Below, piece after piece: positions 1 through 5,978 of a DNA stretch of 9,001 bases. Numbering within the stretch: the first letter of the stretch is position 1; the number at the start of each line of letters is the position of its first letter. The DNA lies in NCBI GenBank assembly GCA_030044325.1, contig JASHWA010000454.1:1-9001 (forward strand). Direction: 5' to 3'. This DNA is from Bryobacteraceae bacterium. GTDB taxonomy: Bacteria; Acidobacteriota; Terriglobia; Bryobacterales; Bryobacteraceae. The notes beneath the pieces were generated by a model. That model was not told the DNA's origin and searched no databases. It saw only the letters and a program-made list of their open reading frames with translations. The translations under genes were made by a program, and so were the position numbers.

Positions 1-476
1 GGCAGGAACGCGCCGGGATAGTTGCGGCGTTCGACGAAGGTGTGGATGGTATCGCCGTAGGCCGCAATGGAGGCCATGCGCACTTCACCGGAATCGTCTT
101 TGAGGGAAAAGGGCTCGCGAACGCCGCGCGCGCCGCGCCGGGTGGTCTCGCGATACGCCGATGCGGCGTCGTCCACGCTGAGGGCGATATCGTGAACGCC
201 GTCGCCGTGCTGCCTGATGTGCTCCGAGATGGGATGATCCGGCTGAAGCGGGGTGGTCAGCACGAAGCGGATTTTTTCCTGCTCGAGCACGTAGCTGGCG
301 CGATCGCGCACGCCGGTTTCGGGGCCGCTGTAGGCCGCGAGCTTCATTCCGAACGCGGAGCGGTAATAATGCGCGGACTGGCGCGCGTTTCCCACCCAGA
401 ATTCCACGTGATCGGTGCCGTTCAACGGCAGAAAATCGGTTGCGGACGAAACCGGCTGTTCAGCTAACTGCGGCAT
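1..476 (-). CDS. hppD: 4-hydroxyphenylpyruvate dioxygenase, N-terminal part (cut by window edge)
   Basis: Converts 4-hydroxyphenylpyruvate to homogentisate with Fe(II) and O2, the second step of tyrosine catabolism (also the entry to tocopherol/plastoquinone-type pathways). The visible 158 codons give the first VOC-fold domain: NGTDHVEFWVGNARQSAHYY at about residues 19-38, SYVLEQEKIRFVLTTPL at 61-77, HGDGVHDIALSVDDA at 90-104, and GDTIHTFVERRNYPGAFLP running into the edge, all typical of HPPD. The catalytic C-terminal domain with the His/His/Glu iron ligands lies outside the window, so activity cannot be judged. The start ATG (476-474) is fixed by an excellent AAGGAGG site 4 nt upstream. The first 13 nt overlap the end of the upstream hisC-type gene, which implies translational coupling. 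The family call is firm; completeness is unknown. Confidence 0.95.
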   Translation of the reverse strand, partial: MPQLAEQPVSSATDFLPLNGTDHVEFWVGNARQSAHYYRSAFGMKLAAYSGPETGVRDRASYVLEQEKIRFVLTTPLQPDHPISEHIRQHGDGVHDIALSVDDAASAYRETTRRGARGVREPFSLKDDSGEVRMASIAAYGDTIHTFVERRNYPGAFL

Positions 477-1582
477 AAAACCTCCTTCATATGCCCCTTT
501 ATGTCGAATGATTCGAGCGCCTCGATCAGCATGTGATTCTCTTCATCGGTGCCCGTCGAGATGCGCAGGCAGTGCGGCAGTCCGAAGGCGCCGAGCGGGC
601 GCACGATGACTCCGCGGCGCAGCAATTGTTCGGTGAGCCAGCGCGCGGAGCCGGGCGAATCGAGCGGCGTCATCACAAAATTCGCCTCGGAAGGAACCAC
701 TTCCAATCCGATCTTCTGCAGCGCTTCGGTCAAAAACCGGCGCCCGCGCGCGTTCAGCCTGAGCGAGCGGTGCACGAACTCGCGATCATCGAGGGCGGCA
801 ATGCCGGCGACCTGTGCAAGCGAGCTCGGCTCGAAGGTCAGCTTTACTTTGAGCAGGTTGGCAATCAGCTCTTGGTGCGCGAATCCGTAGCCCACGCGGA
901 GTCCCGCGAGGCCGTAGATTTTCGAATAGGTGCGCAGCGTGATGACGTTGTCGTAGCGATAGTGCAGCGAATCGGGATAGCGCGGATTGTCCCGGGCGTA
1001 TTCGAAGTAGGCTTCATCGAGAATGATCAGCACGCGCTCGGGAACGTGTTTATAAAAGGCGTCGAATTCATGGCGCGAAAAAATCGTTCCCGTGGGATTA
1101 TTGGGATTCGCCAGATAAATGATTTTGGTTTTCGGGTTGATGGCCGCGGCCAGAGCTTCCAAATCGTAATGCCAGGCGCGATACGGAACGGTACGATACT
1201 TGACGCCGCGCGAGCGCGCCAGCACCTGGAATCCGATGAAGGCGGCTTCGGTGGTCAGCACCTCGTCGTCATCGCACAAGAACGCGCGAATGATGCAGGA
1301 CATGATGCCGTCCGAGCCGCTGCCGGCGATCACGTTGGCGAGCTTGAGATCGAACTCCTGGGCGAGCCGCTCGCGCAGATCGAGGCCGCCGTTGGGATAA
1401 TAATTGACTTCGCCGGCGTGCGCGCGAATCGCATCGAGAGCCATGGGCGAGGGGCCCAGCGGATTTTCGTTGGACGCGAGCTTGGCGACCTTTGCAAGCC
1501 CGTACAGCCGCTTCACTTCCTCGACACTTCGTCCCGGCTCGTATGGCCGCAGCGACTCGATGTACGGAGGAACCAGCGGCAT
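464..1582 (-). CDS. hisC: HisC-family PLP aminotransferase (histidinol-phosphate / aromatic aminotransferase)
   Basis: Fold type I PLP-dependent aminotransferase of 372 aa, the normal length for HisC. Visible landmarks are KLASNENPLGPSP at about 34-46, the phosphate-contact stretch GSGSDGIM at 87-94, NPNNPTGT at 159-166 (cofactor-ring Asn), LDEAYFEYA at 188-196 (Asp to the pyridine nitrogen), and RTYSKIYGLAGLRVGYG at 217-233 with the Schiff-base lysine at K221. R340 in CLRISTG is the expected substrate-carboxylate arginine. HisC makes histidinol phosphate from imidazole-acetol phosphate, but many members also transaminate tyrosine and phenylalanine. The immediate neighbour and translational partner is hppD, and no other his genes are visible, so I infer that an aromatic aminotransferase role (tyrosine to 4-hydroxyphenylpyruvate) is likely here. 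The start at 1582 has no convincing Shine-Dalgarno sequence. The stop TAG (466-464) overlaps the hppD start by 13 nt. Confidence 0.9.
   Translation of the reverse strand: MPLVPPYIESLRPYEPGRSVEEVKRLYGLAKVAKLASNENPLGPSPMALDAIRAHAGEVNYYPNGGLDLRERLAQEFDLKLANVIAGSGSDGIMSCIIRAFLCDDDEVLTTEAAFIGFQVLARSRGVKYRTVPYRAWHYDLEALAAAINPKTKIIYLANPNNPTGTIFSRHEFDAFYKHVPERVLIILDEAYFEYARDNPRYPDSLHYRYDNVITLRTYSKIYGLAGLRVGYGFAHQELIANLLKVKLTFEPSSLAQVAGIAALDDREFVHRSLRLNARGRRFLTEALQKIGLEVVPSEANFVMTPLDSPGSARWLTEQLLRRGVIVRPLGAFGLPHCLRISTGTDEENHMLIEALESFDIKGHMKEVLCRS
481..487 (-). promoter_or_regulatory. Strong ribosome binding site of hppD inside hisC
   Basis: On the minus strand AAGGAGG is followed by TTTT and then the ATG of hppD. 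It lies within the last codons of the aminotransferase gene (residues M-K-E-V), so hppD is translated from the same message. It is the clearest Shine-Dalgarno sequence in the window and decides the hppD start. Confidence 0.85.
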
Positions 1583-1616
1583 CGGTTACAGAATAACACC
1601 ACCTTCGAGTGGTTGT

Positions 1617-1699
1617 AGTCGGGGACCGCTCCCTGTGGTCGCGGCTCGGTGTCGGCGCTTTACTAAACTAGCGGCTCGCAAAGCGACCGGTTGTCCCAC
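1617..1699. repeat. Dispersed palindromic-type repeat filling the hisC / ABC-transporter divergent gap
   Basis: This GC-rich non-coding stretch occupies most of the 136-bp gap between the two divergent genes. It contains a direct repeat GCGGCTCG (1641-1648 and 1671-1678) and ends in CGACCGGTTGTCCCAC (1684-1699). That end recurs with one mismatch at 5118-5133. The left part (GGGGACCGCTCCCT, then GGTCGCGGCTCGG) resembles a high-copy intergenic repeat that I recall from acidobacterial genomes, unchecked. Edges are approximate. Any promoters for either gene must lie in or beside it. Confidence 0.5.
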
Positions 1700-1719
1700 A
1701 ACATGCTACGGTCTATAAA
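1691..1719 (+). promoter_or_regulatory. Possible sigma-70-like promoter abutting the ABC ATPase start codon
   Basis: TTGTCC (1691-1696), a 17-nt spacer and TATAAA (1714-1719) match the -35/-10 pattern well by spacing. The last A of the -10 would be the A of the ATG, so transcription would start inside the annotated gene. The match may therefore be chance, or the promoter may act with a later start. No Shine-Dalgarno precedes the ATG. Confidence 0.2.
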
Positions 1720-3395
1720 TGAAGCCGCCGAAGACCGAGGAGCTTCACACGTTTGTCACGCATGGCGACTCGCGCCGGGCGGCGGAGATTTTCGCGCGGC
1801 TCGATCCGGAAGTCGCGGCGGACGCATTCCTCGGCCTGCCGTGGGAGGATCAGCAGACGCTGTTCGGGCATCTTTCGGCGGATTTCGCGGCGAAGCTGGT
1901 TCCCGCATTTCCTTACTTCCACGCCTTCGTTCTGCTGCACACGCTTCCGCTGGCGCAGATGATCGCGATCGTCGATCGCATGAATCCGATGGAGCTGGCG
2001 AATTTTCTGGACGAGCTTCCGCAGGAGGCCTGGCAGCAGCTCACCGAAGAAATCAAAGGCGCGGGCGCCGCTGCGACGCTGGCGCGCGCTCCCGAACCGC
2101 GTGCGCGCGAATGGATTATCGAAGCGCGGCAGGTGGAAAAACGATTCGACCGTCCCGGCGGCGATTCGATTCAGGTGATCGCGCCGCTGACGCTGTCGAT
2201 CGAGCCGGGAATGATCGTGGCGGTGCTGGGACCCTCCGGTTCGGGGAAATCGACGCTGCTGCGCATGCTCACCGGCCTCGCGCAGCCCTCGGCGGGCGAA
2301 GTTTTGTGGCACGGGAAACCGCTGGCGGGACCGAGTCCGGGCGCGGCGATCGTGTTTCAGAGCTTCGCTCTGTTTCCCTGGCTCACGGTGATCGAAAACG
2401 TGGAAGTGCCTCTGGTGGCGCGAGGCATCGCGCACGAGGAACGCCATCAGCGCGCGCTCAAGACGCTGAACTCGGTCGGCTTGAAGGGGTTCGAGACCGC
2501 ATATCCCAAGGAACTTTCGGGCGGAATGAAGCAGCGCGTGGGATTCGCGCGGGCGCTCGCGGTCGAGCCCGAAGTGCTGTTCATGGACGAGCCGTTTTCC
2601 GCGCTCGATGTGCTCACCGCCGAAAATCTGCGCGGCGAGCTGCTGGAGCTGTGGCTTGAAAAAAAGATTCCCACGCGCAGCATTTTCCTGGTGACGCACA
2701 ACATCGAAGAGGCGGTGCTGATGGCCGACCGGATTCTGGTTCTGGGCCGCAGCCCGGCGACCATTCGCGCCGATTTCCGCGTTCCGCTGCCGCATCCGCG
2801 GGAGCGCACCTCGGCCGAATTCCTGCTGTACGTCGATTACATCTATAAATTAATGACGCAGCCGCAGCTGGAAGCGCGGCTTCCGCAGCCGGGAAAGCCG
2901 GCGTATCGGCCGCTGCCGCACGCGCGGCCGGCCTCGGTGGCCGGGCTGGTGGAGTTGATTCAGGATCGCGGCGGAAAGGAAGATTTGTACAAAATCGCCG
3001 ACGATCTGCGCATGGAAGTGGACGATCTGCTGCCGGTGGTGGAAGCGGCGGCGCTGCTCCAATTCGTCAAATCGGAGCGCGGCGACGTCGAAAACACGGG
3101 CGCGGGCGAAGCTTTCGCCGCGGCCGATATCGAGTCGCGAAAAACTTTGTTTCGCGAAGCCGCCATGGCGCACGTGACGCTGCTGCAGCAGATCATGCGC
3201 GGGCTCGAAACCAAATCCGATCACGCCATGCCGCTCGAATTTTTCCGCGACACTTTGCAAAAGCATTTTTCCGATCAGGAGGCCGAGCGCCAGATCGACA
3301 CCGCGCTCAACTGGGGCCGCTACGCCGGCATGTTCGCCTACGATTCGGAGACCGAGACGCTGCATTTTGAAACTTCCGAGACGCGGGACAAATGA
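1719..3395 (+). CDS. NitT/TauT-type ABC transporter ATPase with N-terminal MgtE_N-like domain and C-terminal AAA-associated domain
   Basis: ATP-hydrolysing subunit of an ABC importer-type complex, 558 aa against about 260 for plain SsuB/TauB. Residues about 8-112 are helical repeats of the MgtE_N pattern (RAAEIFARLDPEVAADAFLG, then MNPMELANFLDELPQEAW), which in MgtE channels form the cytosolic Mg2+-sensing superhelix. Residues about 131-350 form the ATPase: Walker A GPSGSGKST 171-179, Q-loop Q214, signature LSGGMKQR 266-273, Walker B VLFMDEP 286-292, D-loop SALD 294-297, H-loop H327. All key residues are intact. Residues about 404-548 match the AAA-associated C-terminal domain (PF09821 type) found on some nitrate/sulfonate-type ATPases. 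The stop overlaps the permease start (ATGA), so the two are coupled. There is no Shine-Dalgarno; 1719 is the only sensible in-frame start before the conserved repeats. Substrate unknown. The ATPase call is certain; the MgtE_N assignment is by eye. Confidence 0.9.
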   Translation: MKPPKTEELHTFVTHGDSRRAAEIFARLDPEVAADAFLGLPWEDQQTLFGHLSADFAAKLVPAFPYFHAFVLLHTLPLAQMIAIVDRMNPMELANFLDELPQEAWQQLTEEIKGAGAAATLARAPEPRAREWIIEARQVEKRFDRPGGDSIQVIAPLTLSIEPGMIVAVLGPSGSGKSTLLRMLTGLAQPSAGEVLWHGKPLAGPSPGAAIVFQSFALFPWLTVIENVEVPLVARGIAHEERHQRALKTLNSVGLKGFETAYPKELSGGMKQRVGFARALAVEPEVLFMDEPFSALDVLTAENLRGELLELWLEKKIPTRSIFLVTHNIEEAVLMADRILVLGRSPATIRADFRVPLPHPRERTSAEFLLYVDYIYKLMTQPQLEARLPQPGKPAYRPLPHARPASVAGLVELIQDRGGKEDLYKIADDLRMEVDDLLPVVEAAALLQFVKSERGDVENTGAGEAFAAADIESRKTLFREAAMAHVTLLQQIMRGLETKSDHAMPLEFFRDTLQKHFSDQEAERQIDTALNWGRYAGMFAYDSETETLHFETSETRDK

Positions 3396-5092
3396 TCCGG
3401 AAACTGCGCAGCGCCGGCTCGCTCACCGCGGACCTTCCGATCGCGCTGGCGGGCCTGGCGATTTTCTACGGCTTCATCGCGCTGGCGCATTACTGGACGG
3501 CTCCGGTGCACGCGCAAACCCAGATCGATTTGAGCCCTTCCGCGCTGCCGCGCTATGCGATGTTTTCGGTGGCGCGCATCGCGGTGGCCTATTTTGCGAG
3601 CCTGATTTTCGCAATCGCCTACGGCTACATCGCCGCGCGCCACGCGCGGGCGGAACGGCTGATGATTCCGCTGCTCGACACGCTGCAATCGATTCCGGTG
3701 CTGTGTTTTCTGCCGGGGGTGATGCTTTCGATGGTTGCGCTGTTTCCCACCACGCAATTCGGGCTCGAAATCGGATCGATTTTGCTGATTTTTACCGGCC
3801 AGGTGTGGAACATGGCGTTCAGTTTCTATTCTTCGCTGAAGAGCATTCCTCGCGAAATGCGGGAAGCGGCCGATCTGTACCGGCTCACGCGCTGGCAGCA
3901 ATTCATGCAACTGGAGCTGCCGTTTTCGGCGATCGGGCTGATTTGGAATTCGATGATGTCGGTGGCGGGCGGATGGTTTTCGCTGATGGTGTGCGAGATG
4001 TTCGTGCTGGGCGACCGCGACCTGCGCCTTCCCGGCCTCGGCTCGTATCTGCAAACGGCCTCGAACGCCGGCGCGATGGGGCCGATCGTTTGGGGTATTT
4101 TCACGATGATCGCGGTGATCGTCTTGCTCGACCAACTGGTGTGGCGCCCGGCGATCGCGTGGAGCGAGAAATTCAAATTCGAGCAGGTGGAAGCGTCGGA
4201 GACCCCGGGCTCTTTCGTGCTTGATTTTCTGCGCCGGTCGAGACTGCTGTCGCGCATTTCCGAGGCGACCATCGTTCCGCTGCGGGAAGCGCTGACTCTG
4301 CATTTCGCGCGACGGCACGGTAAGCAGCGCGCGATCGCGCGGTCGCCGTGGCCCGCCCGCATGGTGTTTTTCGCGGCGACCGGTGCGATTCTCTTCGCCA
4401 TGGCGAAAATGGCGGCGCTGCTCACCAAACTCACCACGCCCGAGCTGCACGGCATTCTGATCGGGGCGGGCGCGACGTTTGTGCGGGTCGAGCTGACGCT
4501 GCTTCTGGCTGCGCTGTGGACCATCCCGGTGGGGGTTTACATCGGACTGAAGCCGAAACTCGCCGCGCTGGCGCAGCCGCTGGCGCAGATCGCCGCGTCG
4601 GTTCCGGCGCCCGCGCTGTTTCCCATCGTTCTGCTGCTGCTGATCCGCGTCGGCGGCGGATTGGGAATCGCGTCGATCGTTCTGCTGCTGCTGGGGACGC
4701 AGTGGTACATCCTGTTCAACGTGATCGCGGGCGCGAGCGCGATTCCGGCGGATTTAAAGGAGGTGTGCGGCGTGTTTCACCTGAGCGAGTTCGAGCGCTG
4801 GCGGAAACTGCTGCTGCCGGCGATTTTTCCTTACCTGGTTACGGGATTTGTGACCGCGTCGGGCGGCGCGTGGAACGCGAGCATCATCGCCGAATATTTC
4901 AAATTCCGCGGCGAAACGTTTTCCCTCACCGGCCTGGGCGCGGTGATCAGCCGGGCGACGGACGCCGGAAATTTTCCCGTGCTGGTGGGTGCGACGATCA
5001 TGATCAGCGCGACGGTGGTGACGGTAAATCGTCTGTTGTGGCGCAGACTGTATCGGCTGGCAGCGAGCAAGTACACGCTGGAGCTGACCTGA
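3392..5092 (+). CDS. Tandem-fused ABC transporter permease (two BPD_transp_1 domains)
   Basis: Inner-membrane translocation subunit of 566 aa, about twice a normal NitT/TauT permease. It holds two consecutive permease modules: residues about 15-255 with the EAA-type coupling loop IPREMREAADLYRLTRWQQF (152-171), and residues about 322-552 with a diverged loop IPADLKEVCGVFHLSEFERW (451-470). Each module has several hydrophobic membrane segments, joined by a charged cytosolic linker (about 256-321). Both halves of the transmembrane pore are thus on one chain, so the complex is probably one permease chain plus two ATPase chains. It matches my memory of the 'ABC-type anion transport system, duplicated permease' group, whose substrate is not established. 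It starts within the ATPase stop (ATGA, 4-nt overlap). No periplasmic binding protein gene adjoins it. The second EAA loop has lost the EAA residues (EVC). Confidence 0.92.
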   Translation: MIRKLRSAGSLTADLPIALAGLAIFYGFIALAHYWTAPVHAQTQIDLSPSALPRYAMFSVARIAVAYFASLIFAIAYGYIAARHARAERLMIPLLDTLQSIPVLCFLPGVMLSMVALFPTTQFGLEIGSILLIFTGQVWNMAFSFYSSLKSIPREMREAADLYRLTRWQQFMQLELPFSAIGLIWNSMMSVAGGWFSLMVCEMFVLGDRDLRLPGLGSYLQTASNAGAMGPIVWGIFTMIAVIVLLDQLVWRPAIAWSEKFKFEQVEASETPGSFVLDFLRRSRLLSRISEATIVPLREALTLHFARRHGKQRAIARSPWPARMVFFAATGAILFAMAKMAALLTKLTTPELHGILIGAGATFVRVELTLLLAALWTIPVGVYIGLKPKLAALAQPLAQIAASVPAPALFPIVLLLLIRVGGGLGIASIVLLLLGTQWYILFNVIAGASAIPADLKEVCGVFHLSEFERWRKLLLPAIFPYLVTGFVTASGGAWNASIIAEYFKFRGETFSLTGLGAVISRATDAGNFPVLVGATIMISATVVTVNRLLWRRLYRLAASKYTLELT

Positions 5093-5101
5093 GCGGTCTG
5101 A

Positions 5102-5129
5102 GACAGCCGGCCAAAAACGACCGGCTGTC
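5102..5129. repeat. Short palindrome between convergent genes
   Basis: GACAGCCGG (5102-5110) and CCGGCTGTC (5121-5129) are perfect 9-bp inverted arms around the 10-nt loop CCAAAAACGA. It lies 9 nt after the permease stop, in the 59-bp gap between convergent genes. There is no T-run beyond either arm, so it is not a canonical intrinsic terminator, although the hairpin could protect or end both messages. Its right arm and flank, CGACCGGCTGTCCCAC (5118-5133), nearly repeat 1684-1699. Confidence 0.6.
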
Positions 5130-5151
5130 CCACGCGGACGGCGACGGTGGT

Positions 5152-5856
5152 TTATCGCTGGGAATCGGGCGTACCGTCGGACCACTTGGCCACGGGAATC
5201 ATGAATACGGTCAGCCGGTCCTCCGCGAAATCATCGTCCAGGATGGGCGAGCCCGCGTGATTGGCGCCCCACGACTTGGAGTCCTTGAGCGGCATGTAAA
5301 ACATTACGTGCGGATGCCAGTGTCCGGCGCGGTCATTCAGATGGCCATCCTTCGACAGCATGTAGCACATTGCGCCCGCTTCGATCTCGGGAAGCTGCTT
5401 GTCGCGAAAGGCGGTCTCAATGGCTTCAAACATCTGATCCTTCGATTTTCCCGCCAATACCAAGCGAGTTTTCAAGATCGTAATGGGAAGATAGGTTCGC
5501 GCGGCGGCCGCGTTGAAGCAGATTGGCGCGCGGTTGGCCGGATTCCAAAATTCAGGATCGTCGCTGTGTGTCGTCCAGGCTCGTTCCACGATGCACACAA
5601 ATCCATTGGCGCCCTTAGCCGCCGTTTCGTACCCTTTTCGTTGGAGAATCAAAACCTCGGCCTGTTCCGAAATGGATTTGGGAGCCGCGCTGCGCGCCAG
5701 CGCGATTTCGGCATTGCGATCGGGCATCAGGTATTGCTCGAGCGGAGCCATGCGCGGATACGGCGAGGGAGTTTTTGAGGATTGCGCTTGAGCCGGCGCG
5801 CCGATGGCGAGGGCGGAAGCTGTGAAGACGATGATCCTGACCATTTCTCGATGCAT
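5152..5856 (-). CDS. Secreted protein of unknown function
   Basis: I do not recognise a named family. The 234-aa product has an N-terminal signal peptide: MHREMVR, the hydrophobic run IIVFTASALAIGAPA, then a likely signal peptidase I site AQA|QS near residue 24. The mature protein should be periplasmic or exported. Conserved-looking features are three cysteines (C88, C113, C164), FVCIVERAW (86-94), EFWNPANRAPICFN (102-115), GAMCYML (161-167) and a striking His-rich stretch HWHPHVMFY (179-187). That stretch could bind metal, but no catalytic motif is identifiable. The start at 5856 is favoured by AGGGG 6 nt upstream; an alternative ATG 12 nt further in (5844) would give a shorter, equally functional signal peptide. 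The gene stands alone, convergent with the permease and divergent from aroA. Confidence 0.8.
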   Translation of the reverse strand: MHREMVRIIVFTASALAIGAPAQAQSSKTPSPYPRMAPLEQYLMPDRNAEIALARSAAPKSISEQAEVLILQRKGYETAAKGANGFVCIVERAWTTHSDDPEFWNPANRAPICFNAAAARTYLPITILKTRLVLAGKSKDQMFEAIETAFRDKQLPEIEAGAMCYMLSKDGHLNDRAGHWHPHVMFYMPLKDSKSWGANHAGSPILDDDFAEDRLTVFMIPVAKWSDGTPDSQR

Positions 5857-5978
5857 GAAAGACCCCTTTCTTGCACCTTATTTTGCCACGGCTCCACGCT
5901 CGGCTACTGGCCGGGTTGCGGGAAACGTGGAAGAACCGCTACGGTCGATCGTCTCGAAAGAATTTAAACTGGTAATTC

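Noticed and set aside
1598..1613. ACCAC/GTGGT inverted repeat upstream of hisC as an operator
   Set aside because: Only a 5-bp stem with a 6-nt loop, common by chance; no regulator gene is nearby.
533..1618. Long open frame on the plus strand across the aminotransferase gene
   Set aside because: It is antisense to hisC, which has intact catalytic motifs. Its product has no recognisable domain; long antisense frames are expected at this GC content.
5102..5129. Palindrome after the permease as a Rho-independent terminator
   Set aside because: The stem is good but no T-run follows on either strand; the only A/T run is in the loop.
4348..5778. 476-codon plus-strand open frame spanning the permease end and the secreted-protein gene
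   Set aside because: It lies out of frame in the permease and antisense to the secreted-protein gene, and its product is low-complexity and Arg/Gly-rich with no domain.
5893..5931. TCCACG/CGTGGA arms in the gap between the secreted-protein gene and aroA
   Set aside because: 6-bp arms 27 nt apart are not distinctive enough to call an operator or attenuator.
5938..5946. GCTACGGTC shared with 1706-1714 upstream of two plus-strand genes
   Set aside because: A 9-nt match at different distances from the two start codons is likely coincidence.
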